The notes under the pieces were generated by a model that saw only the letters and a list, made by a program, of their open reading frames with translations, searched no databases and was not told where the DNA came from. Source: Streptomyces griseoviridis (lineage in GTDB: Bacteria; Actinomycetota; Actinomycetes; Streptomycetales; Streptomycetaceae). From it: DNA of 64,000 nt. The translations under genes were made by a program, and so were the position numbers. Position 1 is the first letter of the stretch, and each line of letters begins with the position of its first letter. The stretch is taken from NCBI GenBank assembly GCA_014649155.1, contig BMSM01000027.1, positions 1 through 64,000 on the forward strand, given 5' to 3'. Below are positions 8,705 to 15,949 of the stretch, piece by piece.

Positions 8705-9331
8705 TCAGTCACCCCCGCATCCGCCGCCGCCTCCTCCTCCGTCACCCCCGTCGCCGTGGCCGGTCACGTCGCCGAGCGCGCCGGCCCGGCGCAGGAACCG
8801 GCCCCGGCGGCGCGCGCGCCCGGCGTCAGGTCCGGCGGCCGGTCCGGTCAGCAGCCCCGCCCGCACGGCGAAGCGCGGCAGCAGCACGCGCAGCGCCTCC
8901 GTGCCGTGCAGGGCGACGGCCAGCAGCGTGTCGTCGTCCGCCAGCCCGTGCCCGTCCGCCGGCAGCGGGTACCGCTCCCGCAGGAACGCCACCCGGCGGC
9001 GGGCGGTCCGGTTCGGCGAGAGCCGCGGGGAGCGCAGCAGGCCCGCGTCCGCCAGCGGGATGCGGGTCAGGGACACCGCGAGCCGTACGTCCGGATCGCG
9101 GGCCAGCTCCCGTACGGTGAGCGGCTCGCGCAGGCAGTCCAGGACGGTGCCGGTGAACGGCGCCAGCCCCTCCGGTTCCGGTCCCGTCGCGCAGAGGGTC
9201 CGCCCCGGCCCGGTCTCGACGGCGCCCGCCAGCCGCAGCGCCACCACCGCCACCGTGACGGCCGCCCGTTCCCCGCCGGCCAGCAGCGCGATCTCGTGTG
9301 CCGCCAGCCCGAAGGTCGCCTCCGTGTCCAT
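8705..9331 (-). CDS. TIGR04222-like protein with Gly-rich Cys tail
   Basis: A 208-residue protein. Seen: HEIALLAGGERAAVTVAVVALRLAG, the opening of the actinobacterial TIGR04222 domain; a central Leu/Arg-rich part; and a low-complexity Gly/Asp tail ending CGGD. Family members usually carry membrane segments; I see none here, so this looks like a soluble copy. ATG at 9331 has a gggggtgag-like ribosome binding site; GTG at 9340 is an alternative. Function is unknown. It is probably monocistronic: a hairpin separates it from the catalase gene. Confidence 0.55.
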   Translation of the reverse strand: MDTEATFGLAAHEIALLAGGERAAVTVAVVALRLAGAVETGPGRTLCATGPEPEGLAPFTGTVLDCLREPLTVRELARDPDVRLAVSLTRIPLADAGLLRSPRLSPNRTARRRVAFLRERYPLPADGHGLADDDTLLAVALHGTEALRVLLPRFAVRAGLLTGPAAGPDAGRARRRGRFLRRAGALGDVTGHGDGGDGGGGGGGCGGD

Positions 9332-9340
9332 CCGTCTCAC

Positions 9341-9720
9341 CCCCGTGTGCCCGGGAATGTGCCCGGTGTCCGGGGTGGTCCAAGCACGCGGACGCCGGTT
9401 TCAGAGGAAGACTTGAGGTCCCGCGACAGCGGGAAGCGCCGGACGCGGGAACGTTCGTCCGCGTCCGGCGCTCGACCGGGGGAGGGAGGTGCTGTGGCCG
9501 GGACCGCGGCGGGCGGGACGGGGCCGGGTGTCCCCTCCCCTCAGGTCGTAGGAGAAGACTCCGGTCCCTTCACCACCGCACTGGCTCACGCCCGCCGCGG
9601 TCCTCGGTCCCGCACCGCGGCGCACCGGCCGGTCACCCCTCATCCGGGCCGGCCGGTACGCCGCGGGTCGCGCGCGCGGCCCCGGCCTCCCCGCCGGGTG
9701 CCGCGCGCGAGCCGGTGGCG
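9341..9720. other. Intergenic region with two hairpins
   Basis: No convincing gene. It holds a perfect 14-bp inverted repeat (9435-9448 / 9459-9472, agcgccggacgcgg) and a GC-rich hairpin close to the catalase stop. The rest is GC-rich sequence without clear signals. Confidence 0.6.
9671..9709 (-). terminator. Terminator after catalase
   Basis: cgcgcgcggc (9671-9680) pairs perfectly with gccgcgcgcg (9700-9709); the loop can form a smaller inner stem. It lies 12 bp after the catalase stop on the minus strand. Confidence 0.6.
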
Positions 9721-11178
9721 TCAGTCCTCGCGCAGGGCGCGGACCGCCGCCTCCACGCGCTTGCCGTACGCGGGGTCGGCGGCGTGGAAGTGGGCGAGGT
9801 TCTTCTCGATCACGTCGTCGCGGGAGACCTGCGACAGGCCCCCGGCGATGTTCGCGACCAGGCGCTTCTTCTCGTCCTCGGTCATCAGCCGGTACAGCTC
9901 GCCGGCCTGGAAGAAGTCGTCGTCCTTGGTGTGCTGCGGCGCCGCGTGGGTGCCGGTGTGCCCGGAGACGGCGAGCGGGGCGGCGAGCGGACGGCCGGTC
10001 TCGACGGGGCCGTCGTAGGAGTTCGGCTCGTAGTTCTTGGCGTACCGGGGCTGGGAGTTGGCGGCCATCAGGCCGTCCCGGCCGTAGTTCTCGGCGGTCG
10101 TCGCGCGGGGCGCGTTGACGGCGAGCCGGGTGTGGTTGACGCCGAGCCGGTAGCGCTGCGCGTCCGCGTAGGCGAACAGGCGGCCCTGGAGCATCTTGTC
10201 GGGGGAGGGGCCGATGCCGGGCACGAAGTTGTTCGGGGAGAACGCGGCCTGCTCGACCTCCGCGAAGACGTTGTCGGGGTTGCGGTCCAGCACCAGCCGG
10301 CCGACCCGGCGCAGCGGGTAGTCCCTGTGCGGCCACACCTTGGTCACGTCGAACGGGTTGAAGCGGTAGCCGGCCGCCTCCGCCACCGGCATCAGCTGCA
10401 CGTGCAGCGTCCAGGACGGGTGCACCCCGCGCTCGATGGCCTGGAGCAGGTCCGTCTGGTGCGAGGTGGGGTCCTGGCCCGCGATCTCGGCGGCCTGCTC
10501 GGCGGAGAGGCAGCGGATGCCCTGGTTGGTCTTGAAGTGGTACTTGACGTAGAACGCCTCGCCCTCGGCGTTCGTCCACTGGTAGGTGTGCGACCCGAAG
10601 CCGTCCATGTGCCGGTACGACGCCGGAATGCCGCGGTCGCCCATCAGCCAGGTCACCTGGTGCGTGGCCTCGGGGGAGTTGGCCCAGAAGTCCCAGACGT
10701 TGTCCGGCTCCTGACGGCCCGTGAACGGGTCCCGCTTCTGCGAGTGGATGAAGTCGGGGAACTTGATCGGGTCCTTGACGAAGAACACCGGGGTGTTGTT
10801 GCCGACGAGGTCGTAGTTGCCCTCGCGGGTGTAGAACTTCACCGCGAAGCCGCGCGGGTCGCGCACGGCGTCCGCGCCGCCGAGCGAGTCCGCCACGGTC
10901 GAGAAGCGGACGAACACCTCGGTGCGCTTGCCGACGGTGTCCAGGAACTCGGCGTGCGTGAAGTCCGTGACGTCGTCGGTGACCTCGAAGTGGCCGTAGG
11001 CGCCGGAGCCGCGGGCGTGCACCACGCGCTCCGGGACGCGCTCGCGGTTGAAGCGGGCGAGCTTCTCCAGCAGGTGCTGGTCCTGGAGCAGGAGGGGGCC
11101 GCCGATGCCGGCGGAGGCGGAGTTCTGGTTGTCGGCGACCGGGGCGCCGGACTCGGTGGTGAGCACGCGCTGCGACAT
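9721..11178 (-). CDS. Heme catalase (small-subunit, clade 3 type)
   Basis: A 485-residue monofunctional catalase converting H2O2 to water and O2. Seen: RERVPERVVHARGSGAYG with the catalytic His, NNTPVFFVKDPIKFPDF with the distal Asn region, and RLFAYADAQRYRLG with the heme-ligand Tyr. Length fits small-subunit catalases. ATG at 11178 (MSQRVLTTE) is the conventional start; the frame stays open to 11253 but that stretch holds the promoter. It lies between gcl and glxR, and its promoter shares an identical 18-bp operator/-35 segment with the uricase operon, so its job is probably removal of the H2O2 made by uricase. Confidence 0.93.
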   Translation of the reverse strand: MSQRVLTTESGAPVADNQNSASAGIGGPLLLQDQHLLEKLARFNRERVPERVVHARGSGAYGHFEVTDDVTDFTHAEFLDTVGKRTEVFVRFSTVADSLGGADAVRDPRGFAVKFYTREGNYDLVGNNTPVFFVKDPIKFPDFIHSQKRDPFTGRQEPDNVWDFWANSPEATHQVTWLMGDRGIPASYRHMDGFGSHTYQWTNAEGEAFYVKYHFKTNQGIRCLSAEQAAEIAGQDPTSHQTDLLQAIERGVHPSWTLHVQLMPVAEAAGYRFNPFDVTKVWPHRDYPLRRVGRLVLDRNPDNVFAEVEQAAFSPNNFVPGIGPSPDKMLQGRLFAYADAQRYRLGVNHTRLAVNAPRATTAENYGRDGLMAANSQPRYAKNYEPNSYDGPVETGRPLAAPLAVSGHTGTHAAPQHTKDDDFFQAGELYRLMTEDEKKRLVANIAGGLSQVSRDDVIEKNLAHFHAADPAYGKRVEAAVRALRED

Positions 11179-11204
11179 CGTGGACCTTCCGTGCGGGTAA
11201 TCGG

Positions 11205-11269
11205 CGGAAACTTGTTTCCGCTTCGTGGAGCCTAGGTTCGGGGTGTTCGACACGTCAACAGTCTGTTGA
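11205..11269 (-). promoter_or_regulatory. Catalase promoter with motif A and a GGAAAC palindrome
   Basis: Minus strand: TTGACG (11258-11253), 18-bp spacer, TAGGCT (11234-11229). The -35 overlaps the perfect palindrome TCAACAG-T-CTGTTGA at 11255-11269. Reading with the gene, TTCAACAGACTGTTGACG is identical to the uraD promoter. A second palindrome, CGGAAACTTGTTTCCG (11205-11220), lies downstream in the leader. Confidence 0.65.
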
Positions 11270-11276
11270 AGTGGAT

Positions 11277-11336
11277 CCGGGCGGCGCCGGGCGCTCGGGC
11301 GCGACGGGACAGGTGTCGACGCCCGGCGCCGCCCGG
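11277..11336 (-). terminator. Terminator after glxR
   Basis: A 17-bp perfect inverted repeat (11277-11293 / 11320-11336; ccgggcggcgccgggcg) with a 26-nt loop, between the glxR stop and the catalase promoter on the minus strand. Confidence 0.75.
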
Positions 11337-11352
11337 GGTTCGGGGGCGCGGC

Positions 11353-12243
11353 TCAGACCCGGGCGCCGGAGAGGCGCTCCACGGCCCGCAGCAGCGCGGA
11401 GTGGTCGAGGCCGCCGTCGCCCTGCGCGCGCAGGGAGGTGACGAGCTGCGCGACCACGGCGCCGACCGGCAGGGCGGCGCCGACGGTGCGGGCCGCGTCG
11501 GTGACGATGCCCATGTCCTTGTGGTGCAGGTCGATGCGGAAGCCGGGCTTGAAGTCCCGGTTCAGGAAGTTCTCCTTCTTCCGCGCCAGCACGGTGGAGC
11601 CGGCCAGGCCGCCGCCGAGGACGTCGAGCGCCGCCTTCAGGTCGACGCCGGACTTCTCCAGGAAGACTACGGCCTCGGCGCACGCCTGGATGTTGACGGC
11701 GACGATGAGCTGGTTGGCGGCCTTCACCGTCTGCCCGGAGCCGTGCGGCCCGCACAGCACGATCGTCTTCCCCAGCGCCTCGAAGATCGGCCTGGCCTCG
11801 TCGAAGTCGGCCTGCCCGCCGCCGACCATGATGGACAGCACCGCCTCGATCGCCCCGGCCTCCCCGCCGGAGACCGGCGCGTCCAGCACGCGGACGCCCT
11901 TCTCCTCGGCGGCCCTGGCGAGGTCGATGGAGGTCTGCGGGGTGATGGACGACATGTCGATCAGCAGGGCGCCGGAGCGGGCGTGCGCCAGGATGCCGTC
12001 GGGGCCGTAGGCGATGGCCTCGACCTGCGGGGAGGCCGGGACCATCGTGATGATGACGTCGGCGTCGCGCACCGCCTCGGCGACCGAGCCGGCCGTGCTG
12101 CCGCCGGCGGCGGCCAGCCGGTCCAGCTTCTCCTGCTCCAGGGTGAAGCCGGTGACCTGGTAGCCCGCCTTGACCAGGTTCTCGGACATGGGGGAGCCCA
12201 TGATGCCGAGGCCGATCCAGGCGATCTTCGGGAGCGTGCTCAT
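11353..12243 (-). CDS. glxR: 2-hydroxy-3-oxopropionate (tartronate semialdehyde) reductase
   Basis: A 296-residue beta-hydroxyacid dehydrogenase reducing tartronate semialdehyde to D-glycerate with NAD(P)H. Seen: N-terminal GLGIMGSPMSENL cofactor motif (about residues 11-23), substrate motif DAPVSGGEAGA (about residue 117), and GSGQTVKAANQL with the catalytic Lys (about residue 170). ATG at 12243 has gagagg upstream. It follows hyi on the same strand after 49 bp, so the two are probably one operon, and it consumes the product of Gcl. Tartronate semialdehyde is a better substrate guess than 3-hydroxyisobutyrate because of these neighbours. Confidence 0.92.
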   Translation of the reverse strand: MSTLPKIAWIGLGIMGSPMSENLVKAGYQVTGFTLEQEKLDRLAAAGGSTAGSVAEAVRDADVIITMVPASPQVEAIAYGPDGILAHARSGALLIDMSSITPQTSIDLARAAEEKGVRVLDAPVSGGEAGAIEAVLSIMVGGGQADFDEARPIFEALGKTIVLCGPHGSGQTVKAANQLIVAVNIQACAEAVVFLEKSGVDLKAALDVLGGGLAGSTVLARKKENFLNRDFKPGFRIDLHHKDMGIVTDAARTVGAALPVGAVVAQLVTSLRAQGDGGLDHSALLRAVERLSGARV

Positions 12244-12292
12244 GAGGGTGCCTCTCGAATGCGGGGTACGGGTACGGGAGCGGGGGCGGCGG

Positions 12293-13123
12293 TCAGCGGG
12301 CCGCGCGGGGCAGCCAGGCGAAGGACTCCGCGCTCGGCCGGTCGCCGGGCTTGTACTCCAGGCCGACCAGGCCCTCGTAGCCGGCCTTCGCGACCTGGTC
12401 GAGCAGGTCCTCCAGCGGGAGCGATCCGGTGCCGGGGGCGCCGCGGCCGGGGCTGTCGGCGATCTGCACGTGCCCGGTCCTCGCGGTGAACCGCTCGATG
12501 ACGCCGGGCAGGTCCTCACCGTTCATGGCCAGGTGGTACAGGTCCATCAGGAACCGCGCGTTGCCCAGTCCGCTGGCATCGTTCACCCGGTCGACGACCT
12601 CCACCGCGGCCGGTGCCGACACCAGCGGGCAGCGCGGCGACTCCACCGCGTTCAACGCCTCCACCAGCAGCACCGCGCCGATCCGGTCGGCCGCGCGGGC
12701 CGCCAGGACCAGGTTCTCCAGCGCGAGCGCGTCCTGCTCGGCCGGGTCCACGCCCTCCACGCGGTTGCCGTACAGCGCGTTGAGCGCCGTACAGCCCAGC
12801 GACTCGGCGAACGCGGCGGTCACCTCGATGTTGGCGCGGAACCGCTCCGACTCCTCGCCCGGCACCGACAGGGCGCCGCGGTCGGGGCCGGGGAGCTGTC
12901 CGGCGTAGAAGTTCAGGCCCGTGAGGCGGACGCCCGCGTCCTCGATCGCCCGCTTCAGGGCGTCCAGTTCGGACCGCTGTGGGACCGGCGCGTCGATCCA
13001 GGGCCACCACAGCTCGACCGCGGAGAAGCCGGCCGCGGCGGCTGCCGCGGGGCGCTCCAGGAGCGGGAGTTCGGTGAAGAGGATCGACAGGTTGACGGTG
13101 AAGCGCTGGTCTGCGAATCCCAT
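12293..13123 (-). CDS. hyi: Hydroxypyruvate isomerase
   Basis: A 276-residue TIM-barrel isomerase interconverting hydroxypyruvate and tartronate semialdehyde. Seen: RFTVNLSILFTELPLLERPAA at the N-terminus, GFSAVELWWPW, the metal-site glutamates in VEALN and at the C-terminal GLEYKP, and FLMDLYHLAMNGEDL. Length fits the family (about 260). It is first gene of a hyi-glxR operon divergent from a small thiamine-binding-like gene. The ribosome binding site is weak. Two motif B-like palindromes sit upstream. Confidence 0.9.
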   Translation of the reverse strand: MGFADQRFTVNLSILFTELPLLERPAAAAAAGFSAVELWWPWIDAPVPQRSELDALKRAIEDAGVRLTGLNFYAGQLPGPDRGALSVPGEESERFRANIEVTAAFAESLGCTALNALYGNRVEGVDPAEQDALALENLVLAARAADRIGAVLLVEALNAVESPRCPLVSAPAAVEVVDRVNDASGLGNARFLMDLYHLAMNGEDLPGVIERFTARTGHVQIADSPGRGAPGTGSLPLEDLLDQVAKAGYEGLVGLEYKPGDRPSAESFAWLPRAAR

Positions 13124-13140
13124 GGGGAGGCCGTTTCCCC

Positions 13141-13205
13141 TTCCGTATCGTGAAAGTTACTTTCTACGTGATGGAAGACTGCCGTCGGGTGTCCGGCGTT
13201 GTCAA
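13141..13205 (-). promoter_or_regulatory. hyi-glxR promoter with two motif B-like sites
   Basis: Minus strand: TTGACA (13205-13200), about 18 bp, CAGTCT as a weak -10. Downstream are TTCTACGTGATGGAA (13162-13176) and TTCCGTATCGTGAAA (13141-13155), each two mismatches from TTCCnC-N3-GnGGAA and centred 21 bp (two helical turns) apart. Confidence 0.5.
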
Positions 13206-13247
13206 GGGGGGCCGGTGCGATCGGCCGCCGCGCGTTAGGTTGAGCGC

Positions 13248-13499
13248 GTGCGATTGAGAGTGGAGTTCACGACCGAGCCCTTCGACCTCGACGAGGCCCC
13301 CGCCCACGCGGTGGTCGCCCGGGAGGTCATCGAGGCCGCCGAGCTGGACGCGGTCGACGTCGGCCCGTTCGGCAACACCGCCGAGGGCCGGGCCGACGCG
13401 GTGCTCGCCGCCGTGGACGGCCTGCTGCGCCGGACCCTCGACGCGGGCGCCACCCGGGTGTCGCTCCAGGTCAACGTCCTGGAAGAGGGGCAGCGGTGA
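13248..13499 (+). CDS. Thiamine-binding-like (YkoF/MTH1187 superfamily) small protein
   Basis: An 83-residue protein with the ferredoxin-like pattern of the MTH1187/YkoF thiamine-binding superfamily: EFTTEPF at the start, VDVGPFGNTAEGRADAVLAAV in the middle, and TRVSLQVNVL at the end. A cytoplasmic binding role is known for some members; a substrate here is unproven. It starts with GTG and overlaps the next gene by 4 bp (GTGA), so the pair forms an operon divergent from hyi-glxR. The cofactor link is suggestive: the nearby Gcl needs thiamine diphosphate. Confidence 0.55.
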   Translation: MRLRVEFTTEPFDLDEAPAHAVVAREVIEAAELDAVDVGPFGNTAEGRADAVLAAVDGLLRRTLDAGATRVSLQVNVLEEGQR

Positions 13500-13864
13500 C
13501 CGGCGGAGCCGACGAGCCGTTCATCGCGGCGGTCAAGCCCCTGGTGGACGCCATCGGCGGTGAGCTGCTCCCGCCGGACGAGGCCGGCCGGGACGACGTG
13601 GTGCTCTCCTGGGAGGGCGCCGAGGTCGTCGCCGTACGCCTGCCCCAGCTCGCCGACTCCCTCGACCACATCCTGGCCGCCATGGAGCGCCGCCGGGGTG
13701 TGCCGCTGGCCGACCTCGACCGCAAGGCCAAGCAGGAGGTGGTCCGGAACCTGGAGGCGCGCGGCGCCTTCTCGGTGCGGCACGGCGTGGAGACCGTGGC
13801 GAGCGCGCTGGGCGTCAGCCGCTTCACGGTCTACAACTACCTGAACCGCGAAAAGGGCTCCTGA
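13496..13864 (+). CDS. Small regulator with C-terminal DauR-like helix-turn-helix
   Basis: A 122-residue protein. Seen: an N-terminal alpha/beta part (about 1-60) with DDVVLSWEGAEVVAVRLP, then RKAKQEVVRNLEARGAFSV and GVETVASALGVSRFTVYNYL, which match the C-terminal helix-turn-helix of YheO/DauR-type regulators. The PAS-like half of those proteins is missing or replaced. Start GTG at 13496 overlaps the upstream stop. It is probably a DNA-binding regulator whose target may be the neighbouring catabolic genes; no direct evidence. Confidence 0.6.
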   Translation: MTGGADEPFIAAVKPLVDAIGGELLPPDEAGRDDVVLSWEGAEVVAVRLPQLADSLDHILAAMERRRGVPLADLDRKAKQEVVRNLEARGAFSVRHGVETVASALGVSRFTVYNYLNREKGS

Positions 13865-13948
13865 CCAGCATATTCAGCCCAGTTGAGCGAGCCGCCGCCC
13901 GGACATCGGGCGGCGGCTCCGGCGCAACCACTTCTTTACGGGGAATTT

Positions 13949-13990
13949 TCAACAGACTGTTGACGCCTTGTTTCCGAGCGCGTTAGCTAT
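13949..13990 (+). promoter_or_regulatory. uraD operon promoter with motif A
   Basis: Perfect 15-bp palindrome TCAACAG-A-CTGTTGA (13949-13963). Its right arm gives the -35 TTGACG (13960-13965); a -10-like TTAGCT/TAGCTA follows 17-18 bp later. The 18-bp segment TTCAACAGACTGTTGACG is identical to that of the catalase promoter. Confidence 0.65.
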
Positions 13991-14028
13991 CGGCACGCCA
14001 GTTCAGCACAAGGCCACGGAGGCTCCCC

Positions 14029-14538
14029 GTGACGTCCACTTCCACGCCGCCGGGCCTGGCCCGTTTCAACACCCTCGCGGACCCCGCGGCCCGCGCCGCG
14101 CTCCACGAGGTGTGCGCCTCGGCGGCCTGGGGAGAGCGGCTGCTCGCCGCCCGCCCCTACGCCGGCTGCGAAGACCTGTACGCCGCGAGCGACGCCGCGA
14201 CGGCCGCGCTGACCGCCACCGACCTGGCGGAGGCGATGGCCGGGCACCCGCCCATCGGCCGGCCGAAGCCGGGTGACCCCACCTCCTCCCGTGAGCAGGC
14301 GGGGATGGCCGGCGCCCCGGACGGGCTGAAGGCCGAGATGCTCGAACTCAACCTGGCCTACCAGGAGAAGTTCGGCCACGTCTTCCTCATCTGCGCCACC
14401 GGCCGGACCGGCGAGCAGATGCGGGACGCGGTCAAGGAGCGGATCGGCAACGCGCCCGAACGGGAACGGGAGATCGTCCGCACCGAACTGGGCAAGATCA
14501 ACCGCATCCGCCTCGCCCGGCTCGTCGACGAGAACTGA
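14029..14538 (+). CDS. uraD: OHCU decarboxylase
   Basis: A 169-residue 2-oxo-4-hydroxy-4-carboxy-5-ureidoimidazoline decarboxylase, the third step from urate, giving S-allantoin. Seen: GHPPIGRPK with the catalytic His (about residue 82), SREQAGM, and FGHVFLICATGRT, all family signatures. GTG start with ggagg 8 bp upstream. It is the first gene of a five-gene-long purine stretch: uraD, uraH, uricase, permease, deaminase. It is regulated by the motif A promoter. Confidence 0.93.
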   Translation: MTSTSTPPGLARFNTLADPAARAALHEVCASAAWGERLLAARPYAGCEDLYAASDAATAALTATDLAEAMAGHPPIGRPKPGDPTSSREQAGMAGAPDGLKAEMLELNLAYQEKFGHVFLICATGRTGEQMRDAVKERIGNAPEREREIVRTELGKINRIRLARLVDEN

Positions 14539-14554
14539 AGAGGACGCCCGACCC

Positions 14555-14947
14555 ATGAGCACCAGCACCACCGCCTCCGTGTCCACCCACATCCTGGACA
14601 CCAGCGCCGGCCGCCCCGCCGAGGGTGTCGCCGTCCAGCTCTCCGCCCGCAGCGGGCGGAACGCCGACTGGCACCCGCTCGGCGGCTCCGCGACCGACGC
14701 CGACGGGCGGTGCAAGGACCTCCCGGCCCCGCCGGAGGGCACGACCCACGTACGGCTCGACTTCGCGGTCGAGACGTATTTCGAGAAGAAGCAAGCCGAT
14801 GTGCAGCAGGACGCCCCCGCGACTCGGGACAGCGGTGCCGTGTTCTTCCCCGAGGTGGCGATCACCTTCGCCGTCAGCCCCGGCGAGCACTACCACGTAC
14901 CGCTGCTGCTCAACCCGTTCGGCTACTCCGTTTACCGAGGGAGCTAG
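14555..14947 (+). CDS. uraH: 5-hydroxyisourate hydrolase (transthyretin-like)
   Basis: A 130-residue transthyretin-fold enzyme hydrolysing 5-hydroxyisourate to OHCU. Seen: VSTHILDTSAGRPAEGVAVQL near the start (catalytic His), FFPEVAITF and YHVPLLLNPFGYSVYRGS, the C-terminal YRGS tetrapeptide diagnostic of the enzyme rather than transthyretin. It carries about 12 extra residues around ADVQQDAPATRDSG compared with E. coli-type enzymes. It lies 16 bp after uraD and 6 bp before uricase, in one operon. Confidence 0.93.
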   Translation: MSTSTTASVSTHILDTSAGRPAEGVAVQLSARSGRNADWHPLGGSATDADGRCKDLPAPPEGTTHVRLDFAVETYFEKKQADVQQDAPATRDSGAVFFPEVAITFAVSPGEHYHVPLLLNPFGYSVYRGS

Positions 14948-14953
14948 CAGAAG

Positions 14954-15886
14954 ATGCCGACGATCCTGGGACAGAACCAGTACGGCAAGGCCGAGAACCG
15001 AGTCGTAAAGATCACGCGGGACGGCGCCACCCACCACATCAAGGACCTCAACGTCTCCGTCGCCCTCTCCGGTGACATGGACGAGGTGCACTACTCCGGC
15101 TCCAACGCCAACGTGCTGCCGACCGACACCACCAAGAACACGGTGTTCGCGTTCGCCAAGGAGCACGGCATCGAGTCCGCCGAGCAGTTCGGCATCCACC
15201 TCGCCCGGCACTTCGTCACCTCCCAGGAGCCGATCCACCGGGCGCGCATCCGCATCGAGGAGTACGCCTGGGAGCGGATCGCCACCTCCGACGCCAACTC
15301 GAAGTTCATCGGCGCCGACGAGGTCAAGCACTCCTTCGTCCGCAAGGGCCAGGAGACCCGCCTCACCCAGATCACCTACGACGGCGAGAGCTGGGAGGTC
15401 ATCTCCGGCCTGAAGGACCTGACGGTGATGAACTCGACCAACTCCGAGTTCTGGGGCTACGTCAAGGACAAGTACACCACCCTCCAGGAGGCGTACGACC
15501 GCATCCTGGCGACCTCCGTCGCGGCCCAGTGGCGGTTCAACTGGACCGACGACGAGCAGAAGGCCCCCCACTGGGAGAAGTCCTACGAGCAGGTGAGGAA
15601 GCACATGCTCCAGGCCTTCGCCGAGACCTACTCGCTCTCGCTCCAGCAGACGCTGTACCAGATGGGTTCGCGCATCATCAACAACCGCGGCGAGATCGAC
15701 GAGGTGCGCTTCTCGCTGCCCAACAAGCACCACTTCCTGGTCGACCTGGAGCCGTTCGGCCTCAAGAACGACACCGCCGAAGGCGCTGTCTACTTCGCCG
15801 CCGACCGCCCCTACGGCCTCATCGAGGCCACGGTCCTGCGGGACGGCTGCGAGGCACGCATCCCGGTCGACATGACCAACCTCTGA
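14954..15886 (+). CDS. Uricase (urate oxidase)
   Basis: A 310-residue cofactor-free urate hydroxylase converting urate, O2 and water to 5-hydroxyisourate and H2O2. Two tandem T-fold domains. Seen: NQYGKAENRVVKITRDG at the start with the catalytic Lys, LPTDTTKNTVFAFAKEHGI with the catalytic Thr, and C-terminal NKHHFLVDLEPFGLKND. Length fits bacterial uricases. It is in an operon with uraH and uraD; the H2O2 made links it to the catalase gene under the same motif. A hairpin follows before the permease. Confidence 0.95.
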   Translation: MPTILGQNQYGKAENRVVKITRDGATHHIKDLNVSVALSGDMDEVHYSGSNANVLPTDTTKNTVFAFAKEHGIESAEQFGIHLARHFVTSQEPIHRARIRIEEYAWERIATSDANSKFIGADEVKHSFVRKGQETRLTQITYDGESWEVISGLKDLTVMNSTNSEFWGYVKDKYTTLQEAYDRILATSVAAQWRFNWTDDEQKAPHWEKSYEQVRKHMLQAFAETYSLSLQQTLYQMGSRIINNRGEIDEVRFSLPNKHHFLVDLEPFGLKNDTAEGAVYFAADRPYGLIEATVLRDGCEARIPVDMTNL

Positions 15887-15894
15887 CGCGGGAC

Positions 15895-15931
15895 GCGCGT
15901 CCCCGTGCCCGGATGCGGGCCGGGGACGCGC
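15895..15931 (+). terminator. Hairpin between uricase and permease
   Basis: Perfect 11-bp arms gcgcgtccccg (15895-15905) and cggggacgcgc (15921-15931), directly after the uricase stop. It may reduce read-through into the permease or stabilise the upstream mRNA. Confidence 0.6.
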
Positions 15932-15949
15932 CACACCGGAGGGAACACC

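Noticed and set aside
11205..11220. CGGAAACTTGTTTCCG as a motif B copy
   Set aside because: Arm order is reversed (GGAAA...TTTCC rather than TTCC...GGAA), so it is a different palindrome, kept only as a separate operator candidate.
11179..11253. Longer N-terminus of catalase
   Set aside because: The stretch contains the predicted -10, start point and operator; catalase similarity begins at the ATG at 11178.
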